64,000 nt of DNA, from positions 34,422,451 to 34,486,450 of the forward strand of contig CM072522.1 of NCBI GenBank assembly GCA_036898135.1. The letters are read 5' to 3'. The notes under the pieces are model-generated. The model was not told the origin of the DNA. It worked only from the letters and a program-made list of their open reading frames with translations, and did not search any database. A program made the position numbers and the translations under genes. Source of the DNA: Oncomelania hupensis (lineage: Eukaryota; Mollusca; Gastropoda; Littorinimorpha; Pomatiopsidae). This document shows positions 34,042 through 44,487 of the stretch, one piece after another; position 1 is the first letter of the stretch, and every line of letters starts with the position of its first letter.

Positions 34042-34273
34042 TAATAATAATAATAATAATACCGGATGCTAATACGCGCTTTACTTCGAATGATTTCGAA
34101 CTCAAAGCGCGGCGACCTATACCAACATACACGCTCACGTGCAACAAATATATTACAGACACACAACAAGGACAACAGTATACAAGGCATACACGTGGTG
34201 TAAAGGCAGGGAGATCGCTATTAGGAAACTGAAAGTTAAATAGTTTTGTATTTTTTTTAAATTAATTTGACTG
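34042..34273 (-). mobile_element. 232 bp insertion in exon 1, unit B
   Basis: Absent from units A and C at the same position. On the minus strand it ends in a TTA-repeat tail, as a retroposon inserted in reverse would. Its body matches nothing else I recognise in the window. No clear target duplication beyond the A/T-rich junction. Confidence 0.6.
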
Positions 34274-36103
34274 CATTGTTGGCACTGTCGACAACGAAGA
34301 AGATGTGAAGGTGATCCTGGATTTCTTTCAAAGGTAGGCATTACAGATGCAAGAGAAGGTAACTCTTCCGAGCGGATCGAGATTTCCGGGAAACCTAACT
34401 CTAATTTTACCGCTGATACCAGGGTCAGATTACGGTCTCAAACGGCTATGTATAGTGGTTCTTTCTAAAACAAATGACTAATAACGAAAGGGGAGACATT
34501 GGCGCAGGACTGCAACTACCTTTTTGGGGGGAGCAGCGACAACTTCGTAAAATTAAAATTTTATTTCTCTTTATAAAAATTGCATGCCTGTAATTTATGT
34601 TTTATTATGTAGCCTGATTTTTTTAAAGAACTAATACAACAAAAAAAAAAGTACACTTTCTGCGCGTAAAGCCTTTCAAAATGTAACAAAATTAAGTCCC
34701 CACGACCAATAGTTACGCCCCTTCCGGTTCGTCGCCATTTTGTTTTCATTCGTTGTCAGACCCACTTCGGCCTTGATTGATACTATCAATGATAGAAGTC
34801 GTGCGTTGCACATAAAGCTATGTCAACACCAGAGGTGAACTAACTAATTATCGAGTGAGTTAGGCCTACTACTAGTAATATTACTACAATACTAGTAGTA
34901 GTAGGTTATGAAGTTATTCTTGTACATCACTGCAATACAGCAGTAGTAATAATAATAGGTCTGTAAGGGGGTTAATGTTGCTTGATTGCCAACAGGTACC
35001 ATATACAATTTAGACTAATAATGTTTTATTTTTGTTTTGTATTTTAATCCAGAACTCTCAACAAGAAGATAATCTTGTCGACCAAGCTCTTGAACTTTAA
35101 GAAATTACGAGCAGTCCCTTTCAGTTCCAAGGCTTTGCCAATAACACACTGGCCAGTACACAAAATGAAGAAAATACAGAAGAGACACTGTGTATATCGA
35201 ATGTCATGAGTGGCAATCCCCAGAAGATGATGTGAGTGAAGACACTGAAGTTCAATAAGTGTCGACTCCTAGACTTGAGCAAAGGATTAAATTTGGTTAA
35301 TGAAATAAAAGATGATGGATTGTAAGTAATTATATGTAGTTCTTATGAAGCCATTGGACAGTAGTTAATTCCTGAAATGTTGATGCATTTGTGCACCTTC
35401 AGTGTTATTTCATATCATCATGAATTAGGAAAACCATTTACTTAATGGCCTAACTTTCTCAGTGTTTTGCCCCCACGGGCTCGGCTCCGCGCGCCGGGGG
35501 TGGACCCCATGCCTCTCTCTGGCTGGGTGACCAAGTTGCCTACCCCTTTTTCTTCTCTTTTGTCTTGTTTCTATCTTATTGGTCCTTTCACCTATATTCT
35601 CTTCACCCTTAAATTCTCCCAGTATACTATGCAGTTTTGACTTCCTTTCTTCTGCCTTACCGGACTTTCCCTGTCTTCTTTTTCCCCATCATTCCTTCTT
35701 TTTCTACCCTTCCTTTTCTCTGTGGCCTTCTCTTGGCCCCCTGCGTTTGCCGTGCAGGGCAACCCGTGTCGGGGGAGAATGGGATCCTGGAGGTTGAGGT
35801 CCCTGAGGGACTGCGGTCCCTCACACTAACACACCTCTTTGGCCCGGACTTCTCCTAGACGGGAGGCTGGCGTGGCCCGCGTCAGTCAAGCGGCTGGTCG
35901 TGTATTGCCCTAGCTCTGCTAGAAGGCTGCGGCTCATGGGTCAAACTTGAACAAAACCGTAGTGGCAGTGCGGGATTGTCTGGGTGTATATCCCCCCTGT
36001 AGCCCTGGTGCGCTCCCTTGCTGGATTTTCCGCTTGGACGCATCCCCTTGTTGGACTCCGTGGTGGGTGGGGAGCAGGGGGGATGAATTCATAAATTAAT
36101 AAC

Positions 36104-37564
36104 ATGGCTTCCACAAATAAACGACGACTGCGTGATGACGGACCGGACTCGGACACGGACAGTGACATGGACACGAGACAGAAAGCTTGTGCATCGGGGG
36201 TAGAAGGGGCCTGGCCTCGTTTTTTGGTTGTAGAGGGGGCGGATCCGGCTATGCCACTAGGCAAGCTGTCTCCGTTCGCAATACAGAAGGGTTTTCAATC
36301 CGTTTGCACAATCGGGTTCAAAGATGTGAAAAAACTGAGATCTGGGGCCTACCTGGTGGAGTGCTCAACCAAAAGGGCATCGGATAGTCTTCTAAAGAGG
36401 GATTCGACTGTCTTCGTTGATAGACAAATCAAAGTTTCTGTGCATGGACGGTTGAATTCCTCCAAGGGAGTCATCCGATGTCAGGATTTGATCGACATGT
36501 CAGAATTGGAAATCCGTGGTGAGCTCTCCAGCCAGGGGGTCACAGCAGTCCAGCGGGTCTTCGTCACCAAGGGATCCCAACGTATCCCCACCAACACACT
36601 TTTTGTGACCTTCGCTATGGCCAAATTGCCGGAGTCACTCAAGGTGGGGTACCTTAGGGTGAAGGTGACGCCGTTTGTACCATCACCGTTGCGATGCTAC
36701 CGGTGCCAAAGATTTGGTCACGGTAGCAAGAACTGTAAAAGCAAGGAAATATGTCGTGATTGTGGTAAAGAGAAACACGAAAACGAATGCAAAAATCCGA
36801 TTTGCTGTGTGAATTGCGCCGGGAATCATTCGTCCAGCTCCAAAGACTGTCCTCAGTGGCAGTTGGAGCTGGAAATCCAAAAGGTGCGGGCCACTGAGAG
36901 TTGCTCCTTTGGCGACGCCAGGAAAAAAGTTCTTGCAAGTAGGCCGGTGCTTAAAGAGAGGTCCTTTGCGGCTGTGGCGGGTTCCACATCTCATGTGGAA
37001 CCTAGCGCACACCCGACAGTGGACACTGCCATGAGTAAAATAACACAGATTTTGGAAACGTTGTGCAAACGGATGGATACTCTCGAAAAGATGCTTGCTT
37101 TGTTTGCCCAGAAGGGGGTTTCTCCAGCCCCACCGAATCCACTGGAGAACGTGACGACGGGCACGTCAAAAACCGTCACTCCAAGCGCGCAGACGGCCGC
37201 GCCAAAAGCCGTCACTCCTGCCACGAAGGAGGCTAGGCCTCATGCCACCGCACCAGCAACGACCGGTTTTAGCGACCGGGTAGTTGCTGGGGCGACTAAA
37301 ATCCTAGTTACCCAGCAGAAGAGCGTCAGAGGAGGAGAGGGAAAGATTGGCAGGGGTGAAGGGGAGAGGGAAGATATAAAATCTGGTGCTGGGGAGAGGG
37401 GGAGGAAGTCCGCTGGCAGCTCGGGTTCCGGGTCTTTGACAAAGAATCAAAGGCCCGGACCCCTTTCTTCCAAGCCCCAGCAGCCTCTCGAAACGGAGAA
37501 CCGTTTCGGGGGGTTGATGGAACATGAAGAGATGGACGAGGGTCCAAAAGATACAGAGACATAA
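36104..37564 (+). CDS. N1 ORF1, gag-like zinc-knuckle protein
   Basis: A 486-residue protein starting at ATG 36104. An N-terminal charged segment (residues 1-30, DSDTDSDMDTRQK) is followed by a conserved RRM-like region (about 35-190). Three CCHC knuckles lie at about 197-250 (CYRCQRFGHGSKNC, CRDCGKEKHENEC, CVNCAGNHSSSSKDC), then a Ser/Thr/Ala/Pro-rich linker (280-410) and a Gly/Arg/Ser-rich basic tail. ORF1 proteins of this class bind the element RNA and form the ribonucleoprotein. A short coiled-coil-like stretch (ITQILETLCKRMDTLEKML) lies at about 310-330 and could mediate oligomerisation. The stop at 37562-37564 is two bases before the ORF2 frame opens. Confidence 0.92.
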   Translation: MASTNKRRLRDDGPDSDTDSDMDTRQKACASGVEGAWPRFLVVEGADPAMPLGKLSPFAIQKGFQSVCTIGFKDVKKLRSGAYLVECSTKRASDSLLKRDSTVFVDRQIKVSVHGRLNSSKGVIRCQDLIDMSELEIRGELSSQGVTAVQRVFVTKGSQRIPTNTLFVTFAMAKLPESLKVGYLRVKVTPFVPSPLRCYRCQRFGHGSKNCKSKEICRDCGKEKHENECKNPICCVNCAGNHSSSSKDCPQWQLELEIQKVRATESCSFGDARKKVLASRPVLKERSFAAVAGSTSHVEPSAHPTVDTAMSKITQILETLCKRMDTLEKMLALFAQKGVSPAPPNPLENVTTGTSKTVTPSAQTAAPKAVTPATKEARPHATAPATTGFSDRVVAGATKILVTQQKSVRGGEGKIGRGEGEREDIKSGAGERGRKSAGSSGSGSLTKNQRPGPLSSKPQQPLETENRFGGLMEHEEMDEGPKDTET

Positions 37565-37578
37565 TTGTGCTCTCGGAG

Positions 37579-40500
37579 ATGAAACTTTTAGCATTCTTTT
37601 ACTTAATTTTTATGTCCATTTTACAATGGAACATCCGAGGGATAAGGGCAAATTATGAGGAGCTATGCTGTCTGCTGACAGAGCATCGACCTGAAGTATT
37701 GGCCCTTCAGGAAACTCTCCTGTCAGAAAAACATCCTATAGATATTACTGGTTATTCCTCTCTAGATTGTTTATCTTCTAGAGGCGTTTCACTCTTTATC
37801 CATAGAAATGTCCCATTTAATCCAATTTTACTTAATACAAGTTTACCAGCAGTTGCAGCTAGAGTATCTCTTTTTAAATCCCTCACAGTTTGTTCTCTGT
37901 ATTTGACACCATCAATAAATGTAACTAAAAGTGAACTTGAGAATTTGGTCCAACAGTTACCTCCCCCTTTTTTGTTGTTGGGAGATTTTAATGGACGCTC
38001 TCCCCTGTGGGGTAGTGATCGTACCGATTCTCAGGGTAAAATAATTGAAGACATTTTAGACTCGTTAAACCTAGTAACTTTGAACGAGGGTGCTCCAACT
38101 TTTTCCTGTTCTAGAACTGCTTCTTTGTCCCACATTGATATATCGATCTGTGATCCCTCCTTACTTTTGGATTTTAAATGGACAGTTTTAGAAGATCTCC
38201 ATGGCAGCGACCATTTCCCGGTTTTATTAAAACATGATTCAGATAACCTTGAGCAAACTCATGGCAGGTGGAAACTGAAACAAGCTAACTGGAGTCTGTT
38301 TTCTAACCTGTCTGAGGCCCAGCTACGTGCTAAGAACCAGGAATTTTCAAATGCCTTAGATCCAATACAGCTTTATACTGACATAGTTATTAACAGTGCC
38401 AAGGAGTCCATTCCGCAAACTTCGTCAAACCCTCACACACTTAAAAAACCCTGGTTTGACGATGAATGTAGAAAACTTCAGCAAGCTCGTAAAAAAGCTT
38501 TAAGAACTATGTTTTTACACCCAAGCACTGAAAATAAACAAAACCACCAACGTTTGCGAGCGCAATGCCGACAGCTCTTCAAACAAAAGAGAAAGGAATC
38601 GTGGAGAGGTTTCTGCTCCACGCTTAATTCAAAAGCGAAACTGTCGAAGGTGTGGAAAGTAGTCCGCAAACTCAAAAATAGAAGTAACAAACAGGTGAGC
38701 CCATGCCTTACTGTGCAGGGTGACGTAATCGGAGATAAAAAATTAGTAGCTGATCTTTTGGCTTCTTGTTTTGCTGCAAATTCTTCCTCTGAAAATTATT
38801 CTGTCCCTTTTCAAACAGTTAAAACCCGTAAAGAAAAACAACAGTTACATTTTACCTCCGATAATTCTGAAGATTACAACATTCCGTTTTCATTAGTCGA
38901 GCTGGACGATGCAATTAACAAAAGTGCAGATTCAGCAGTTGGACCGGATGATGTACATTATCAATTTCTCAGACATCTAACAAGGTACTCACGGTCTCAA
39001 CTGCTGGACATCTTCAATCAGCTCTGGATCACTGGCACCTTTCCTCCCTCCTGGAGAAAGGCCATTATTGTACCCATGCCTAAACCTGGCAAAGACCATA
39101 CTAACCCGACAAACTATAGACCAATAGCCCTAACGTCTTGCTTATGCAAGACGCTAGAAAGAATGGTTTATTCTCGCTTACTGTGGTATCTAGAAACCAA
39201 TAATGTGTTATCCAACACTCAGTGTGGCTTTCGAAGTGGTCGAAGTACTGTTGACCACCTGGTGCGACTGGAAACTTTTATCCGTAATGCGTTCGTCCAG
39301 GGTGAACATGTCGTTGCCATCATGTTTGATTTGGAAAAAGCCTATGATACCACATGGAAATATGGCATCCTTTCAGATTTACAAGAAATGGGTTTGAAGG
39401 GACATTTACCTCTGTTTATATCCAATTTTCTAACAGACAGAATTTTTCAGGTTAAGGTTGGGGGATCCTTGTCAGATACGAGAGAACAGGAGATGGGAGT
39501 GCCTCAGGGTAGCATCTTGTCTCCCTTGCTGTTTAATATTAAAATAAATAACATTGTTCGTTCCGTTAAACGGGGAATTGACAATTCTTTATTTGTCGAC
39601 GATTTTGCATTGGTAGCCAAAGGTAAAACTTTGGCATCTGCAGAACGTCAGCTACAGTTATGTGTCAAGGCCGTTGAAGACTGGGTTTTACAAAATGGTT
39701 TTAAATTTTCTGAAGCAAAAACTGAATGTATTCACTTTTCCCAGCACCGGGGAATTATTCAAGACCCTACTATTCTCCTCAATAAAACTCCAATAAAGGC
39801 GGTCAAACAAGTCAAATTTTTGGGTGTTATTTTTGACCAAAAGCTATCTTTCATTCCTCATCTGAAAATTTTGAAAACTAAATGTCAACAGGCCTGCAAT
39901 TTGCTCAAGGTTATCAGTGGTACAGACTGGGGTGCTGACAAGAAAACTTTATTGCTGTTATATCGTTCTTTAATTAGATCCAAGTTAGACTATGGTTGCA
40001 TTGTCTATGGTTCTGCTAGAAAATCTTATCTTAAGATGCTAGATCCAGTTGCCCATCAGGCACTACGCATTGCTTTGGGTGCGTTTCGCACTTCCCCTTG
40101 TGAAAGCCTTTACGTGGAAGCCAACGAACCCCCGCTGGAGCTGAGACGTACAAAATTGTCAATGAATTACTATTTAAAATTAAAGACTGATCCTATGAAC
40201 CCTGCTTATGACTGTGTTTTCAACCCAGATTTTGTTCAGAAATTTGAATCCAAACCTAACACAATCCCTCCGTTTGGCATCAGAATGCAAGTTCATCTGG
40301 AAAAAGCAGGCATTGATGTTGCTTCCATCAACGACGATGAACTTCGGACTGAAGCTCCCCCATGGAAATTATGTACCCCAAACATTAATTGGCAGTTGTC
40401 CGCTTTCCTTAAAAACAATACCTCTGAAACCGTATATAACCAACTTTATTTAGAACAGTGTGCATTATACCCAGGATATGAACAACTTTTTACAGACGGG

Positions 40501-41298
40501 TCAAAGAAAGGAGATTCAGTTGCTGCTGCATCTGTCTCCGAGAGACACTTAGACCAGCCTTTGCAACAGCGTTTACCTGATTTTTGTTCTGTTTATACAG
40601 CCGAGCTCAAGGCAATTCATTTAGCTCTGAAACAAGTTTATCAATCCAAAAGAACCTCGTTTTTAATAATGTCCGACTCACTGTCAGCACTTCAGGCTCT
40701 TTCCACGAGAAAGATATCACACCCTTTTCTGGCAGAGATCCATGACCTCCATACACAACTTGTTTCTGAGGGTAAAAAGATAGTTTTTATGTGGGTCCCT
40801 GGTCACATGGGCATCCGCGGCAATATTGCAGTAGACAGAGCGGCTAAAGATGCTCTACATCTCGATTTCCCTCCAGAGATTTTCCAGTTTGTGCCCTACT
40901 CTGACCTGCGTTGTATGACTGGATCTTATTGTAAACGACTGTGGCAGACTGACTGGTCTAACCATGTCAACAACAAATTATTTCAAATTCTTCCCGATTT
41001 GTCCACTTCTTTACCTAACTTTGCGTCCACTCGCAGAGAGGAAACAGTGTTATCTCGCCTTCATATTGGGCATACTTATGTCACCCACAGTTTCCTTTTA
41101 AAAGGAGAAGAACCACCATGGTGCTTTGCGTGTGATCAATCTTTTTCTGTTCGCCATTTTATGTCTGAATGTGCTGATTTGATTGAGGAAAGGGAAACAT
41201 ATTTTGGTTCCATACCTTTCAAAGAGATTTTTAAAGTATGTAATGGTCAACATCTGTTTCAATTTTTACATGATGTTGGTTTGTTTTATCGCATATAA
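37579..41298 (+). CDS. N1 ORF2: endonuclease, reverse transcriptase, RNase H
   Basis: The frame opens at 37567; the first ATG is 37579 (MKLLAFFYLIFM), the next useful one 37612 (MSILQWNIRG). Residue numbers here count from 37567. EEP endonuclease: 15-240 (WNIRGIRANYEE, IQETLLSEK-like QETLL, GDFNGRSPLW, SDHFPVLL). Linker: 240-440. RT: about 440-720 with MFDLEKAYDTTW, PQGSILSPLL and FVDD in motif C (Val in place of the usual Ala). RNase H: about 973-1092 with TDGSKKGDS, TAELKAIHLAL, MSDSLSAL and VDRAAKDA carrying the acidic residues. C-terminal CFACDQSFSVRHFMSEC cluster. ORF2 nicks target DNA and reverse-transcribes the element RNA. Translation is probably by reinitiation after ORF1, since the frames are offset by only two bases. 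Confidence 0.95.
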   Translation: MKLLAFFYLIFMSILQWNIRGIRANYEELCCLLTEHRPEVLALQETLLSEKHPIDITGYSSLDCLSSRGVSLFIHRNVPFNPILLNTSLPAVAARVSLFKSLTVCSLYLTPSINVTKSELENLVQQLPPPFLLLGDFNGRSPLWGSDRTDSQGKIIEDILDSLNLVTLNEGAPTFSCSRTASLSHIDISICDPSLLLDFKWTVLEDLHGSDHFPVLLKHDSDNLEQTHGRWKLKQANWSLFSNLSEAQLRAKNQEFSNALDPIQLYTDIVINSAKESIPQTSSNPHTLKKPWFDDECRKLQQARKKALRTMFLHPSTENKQNHQRLRAQCRQLFKQKRKESWRGFCSTLNSKAKLSKVWKVVRKLKNRSNKQVSPCLTVQGDVIGDKKLVADLLASCFAANSSSENYSVPFQTVKTRKEKQQLHFTSDNSEDYNIPFSLVELDDAINKSADSAVGPDDVHYQFLRHLTRYSRSQLLDIFNQLWITGTFPPSWRKAIIVPMPKPGKDHTNPTNYRPIALTSCLCKTLERMVYSRLLWYLETNNVLSNTQCGFRSGRSTVDHLVRLETFIRNAFVQGEHVVAIMFDLEKAYDTTWKYGILSDLQEMGLKGHLPLFISNFLTDRIFQVKVGGSLSDTREQEMGVPQGSILSPLLFNIKINNIVRSVKRGIDNSLFVDDFALVAKGKTLASAERQLQLCVKAVEDWVLQNGFKFSEAKTECIHFSQHRGIIQDPTILLNKTPIKAVKQVKFLGVIFDQKLSFIPHLKILKTKCQQACNLLKVISGTDWGADKKTLLLLYRSLIRSKLDYGCIVYGSARKSYLKMLDPVAHQALRIALGAFRTSPCESLYVEANEPPLELRRTKLSMNYYLKLKTDPMNPAYDCVFNPDFVQKFESKPNTIPPFGIRMQVHLEKAGIDVASINDDELRTEAPPWKLCTPNINWQLSAFLKNNTSETVYNQLYLEQCALYPGYEQLFTDGSKKGDSVAAASVSERHLDQPLQQRLPDFCSVYTAELKAIHLALKQVYQSKRTSFLIMSDSLSALQALSTRKISHPFLAEIHDLHTQLVSEGKKIVFMWVPGHMGIRGNIAVDRAAKDALHLDFPPEIFQFVPYSDLRCMTGSYCKRLWQTDWSNHVNNKLFQILPDLSTSLPNFASTRREETVLSRLHIGHTYVTHSFLLKGEEPPWCFACDQSFSVRHFMSECADLIEERETYFGSIPFKEIFKVCNGQHLFQFLHDVGLFYRI

Positions 41299-42818
41299 AT
41301 CGTATCGACATATTTTGTTTAGTTTGGATTTTATTGTTAGGACTGCATTTAGTGATTTGATTGAAGAAAGAGATTATATTTTTAATACATCAGTTTTAAA
41401 GAAGACTCTTAAAGTGATGTCATGTGAAAGTTTGTTTGGGTATTTAAGAGTAACAGGTTTGTTTTTTAAGATCTGAATCCTTTTATAATATTTTAAGATA
41501 ACGTCTCTCTGGTCCTGATTTGGCTCGGAAGAGTCCGCTGGACCTAAAGCAATAACCTTGTATTGTATTGTATTCTCAGTGTTACTGAGTTTGTTTTGTA
41601 AGACAATTATACTACAATGTTTACATAATCATAAAGGCTGTATATCATGCTGTCATGCAATGTAAACTTTGTTTTTGATTTCACAGTTAAATTTCGATAC
41701 AACAGACAGTGACATTGACCAGGACATCATTCCTCCAACACCTCCTACAGCTTGGTCTGGCAGGTTTATCACAGGTTCAGGTTCAGATCCAGACATAGTC
41801 TCAGCTTCCGCCTCAAGCACAGTAAGTTCGGGTATTTGTTTTCATTAAACTCTATGCTTAGTTCACATCATTCCCATTAGATTGAAAATACAATTACATA
41901 TTATTATGTAATTAAGGTTCACAATAAATTTTAATATTATTTCTGTTTGTTATTACAAATGCCAGGTTCCCGTGCTTGAGGTAAGTAAGCGTGACATTTC
42001 TGTTCAGGTGGCTCCTGAAATGAATGTTGCCATGGTGTTTTAAACGCTCAACTTGTATAAATATACTATGTCAAAGGCAAAAAAATTGGGTGACCGGACG
42101 ATGGCGCGGAAAAGAGGTAGGTTTGCCAAAGAGGGGGGTATGAACAATCGTGGAAAGAATAACATCCCCAACCGCCAACACAAGGCAAGACAAGGCGTAA
42201 GACTGTGATCCAGACATGATCATACTAGACCACAGCACAAGCAGTAGTACACCAGCTTCACAACCATTGCTTGCATGCGGGAGCAGGATGGCCTTGTTTA
42301 AGCGGAGGAACTTCTACCCACCCTACTGTTTTTGGACAAATGCCTCGTCCCAAAAGGAAGATTTAGAAATGCAGCATGAGAAAAAGCATAATTATTCGCT
42401 TTTTCACAAAGGGGATTAAGGTTTCCTACCGCAAGCCTTCGCAAAAGTATAGGAAAGAAAAACGGGGACATGACGTGAGATTGCTGAGGAAAAAGTGGCG
42501 CAATTTAACACAAGCGCAAAGGAGACGTCACAGGGAGAGATGCCACAGCCAGCCAGGCCCCAGCCAGCCAGGCCCCAGCACCAGTGGCTTTGCAGGATTC
42601 AGTTGTGGCTTGCACCGAAGGACATATAGCAAAGAAGCAGCGTCCAGGATTGTTTCCTACCGCAAGCCTTCGCAAAAGTATAGTTGCAAGGATGTCGAAA
42701 AGAAGAACCATAAAGAGGATGACGGAAAGTATGAAGAGCCTCCTAAAGCAGAAGAACGTGGAGGAAGACAAAGAAAAGAAGAAAAACAAAGTCATCAACG
42801 ACACAAAGATATTGAAGT

Positions 42819-43576
42819 TGTCTACAGATGTCTCGGATGCTGCCGCATGACCATGATATTGTGTACATTGAATACGATGCTGACCCTGTCTACCACCGAC
42901 AACCACTCCGTCAAGTTCTTCAGTACAGCAAGGCTGACTGGTCTGAGTTACGCGCCGCAGCTACACTACTGGCCAACTCCATCTGCCATTCCTACACAGA
43001 AAGAAGCAACACTGAAGACATATGGAAAGTCTTCAAAGACGGTGTGACGAACACCACATCCCCTCTAAGACCCTGGGTGCAAAAAACAACAAACCGTGGG
43101 TGGACTATGAGACTCAACGCCTTATCAGGAAAAAAGACAGGCTGTACAAGAAGTGGAGGAAGTCGGGCGATGAGACTATGCATGCCAAATTTCGCCAGCT
43201 CAAAAGTATTGTGCAACACCGCCTTCGGAAGGCCTACTGGATACACACTGAAAAACTTATCAGTGAGTGTGACAACAACCCCTGCCCACAATCATCCAAA
43301 AACAAGAAACTATGGACTTACATCAAGTCCAAGAGGACTGAGCAAGCAAGTGTAGCACCCCTGAAGTTAGACGGCCGACTTCACACTGATGCCAAGGATA
43401 GAGCAGAAGTCCTACACAGCCAATTCCAGTCTGTCTTCAGTCCCTGCATTGACTGCTCATCCGACAAGTTCCAACAACAAACCAACCTCCACCCCAGTCA
43501 AGACCGCCCAACCCCAGACCTGTTTACACCCAGGCAGAACCAAGAGGAATCCAGAAGGCCAAAAATAGGAATTTGA
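42819..43576 (+). pseudogene. LINE ORF2 fragment in unit C
   Basis: Same fragment and frameshift as unit A, with a Pro to Ser replacement in KADWSEL. Ends at NQEESRRPKIGI and stop. Shares its right border with the other units, confirming the break preceded amplification. Confidence 0.8.
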
Positions 43577-43720
43577 GAGTCCAAAGAGGAATCTATTTGT
43601 CGCGCAATTTTGGTCTAAATAGGAATCAAATAATAGCTCAAGAAAAGATAATCACTTTAGTTTAAGTTGGTCAGTATCAACCCTCCTCCCTCCCCCCCCC
43701 CCCTCCCCCCAACACACACA

Positions 43721-43751
<31 letters not shown>

Positions 43752-43813
43752 GAAAGAATTGATTACATGTGCGCGAGAGAGATTAACACTTGTTTCTCTC
43801 TGTGTCTGACAGA

Positions 43814-43912
43814 AACTCTAGCCACCACTGTCCTCCCCAACACCAACAAGAACTGCAGCCCCACAGTGGGCAAAAACGCCTTAAACCTTTGGGTGGACAA
43901 AGACAAGCCAGG
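43814..43912 (+). CDS. Possible 33-codon exon (unit C)
   Basis: Copy of the open, splice-site-bounded segment seen at 29368-29466 (reads VLPNTNKNCSPTVGK). Conserved in all three units; function unknown. Confidence 0.35.
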
Positions 43913-44487
43913 TCAGTACATTGGCAGTGTCAATCAGGAAATGGAGGGAAGGTTAATCAAGGGGTTGGTCATGTTGTCAGTATACTGACTACTGTTGCTG
44001 AAATGTAAAGCCTGTGCTGCAACTTAGGTCGTATGTGTGTCAAAGCAGCATCACCTGTCTTGATCTTTAGCGACTGTCTTGTCATAAATCTTTATTAAAT
44101 AAATTATATTAACAGGGTTCGCACACGCCCTAAAACCCCCTAAAAATCCCTAATTTTTGACAATTCGTTTTAGGGGCCCCCTAAAAGTCCCTAAATTTTG
44201 CAGGTTAATCATTTTAGGTTCTAAAAGGCCCTAAAAATCGAGATCGCGGTACGTGAAAATTATCGTCTGCTGTTAGCAAGTCCGCCATCTTTTTTTCTCT
44301 ATTTCAGTAATAGTGGTGTCCCTTTGATAAACTTCCGGCAAAACCCAGTCTCTTTTCCGCTATTGGGCTCTCTTAGATACTAGCCATCGCATAATGGAAG
44401 TGACGTTGCGTATCTAAAAATAAGTTTTCACCTCCACGTGAACTTTGCTTTGTATCTAAGGGAGCCCCTTTGCTTAGTACCATCAAC

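Larger units (their letters stand above)
35467..41573 (+). mobile_element. Full-length N1 LINE (I-superfamily, Nimb-like), copy 1
   Basis: A 6107 bp insertion flanked by the duplication tctcagtgtt (35457-35466 and 41574-41583); sister units read through ctttctcagtgttactgag without it. It starts ttgcccccacgggctcgg with a GC-rich 5' UTR, carries ORF1 and ORF2 both open, has a short 3' UTR and ends in tattg repeats. ORF2 order is endonuclease, RT, RNase H, Cys/His, the layout of I-superfamily LINEs that keep RNase H. Intact frames, intact target duplication and sister-unit empty sites indicate a young, possibly active copy. Confidence 0.93.
33992..42043 (+). pseudogene. Array gene copy 2 (units B/C), broken by two insertions
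   Basis: Exon 1 starts at ATG 33992 but after AAAATAA a 232 bp insert (34042-34273) adds an Asn run, a TAA stop and a frameshift, then the exon resumes to 34333. Exon 2 (from 35053) is intact. The complete N1 LINE (35467-41573) sits in the intron that follows. The 3' exons are intact at 41687-41821, 41966-41980 and 42008-42043. Copy 2 cannot make the normal N-terminus, whereas copies 1 and 3 can. Its splice sites look unaltered, so loss is recent. Confidence 0.6.

Noticed and set aside
38478..38690. Antisense 70-codon frame within N1 ORF2
   Set aside because: Conserved only as the complement of a conserved linker in ORF2.
41183..41476. 96-codon frame overlapping the end of N1 ORF2
   Set aside because: It overlaps the C-terminal coding region in another frame and runs into the 3' UTR; it recurs only because N1 copies recur.
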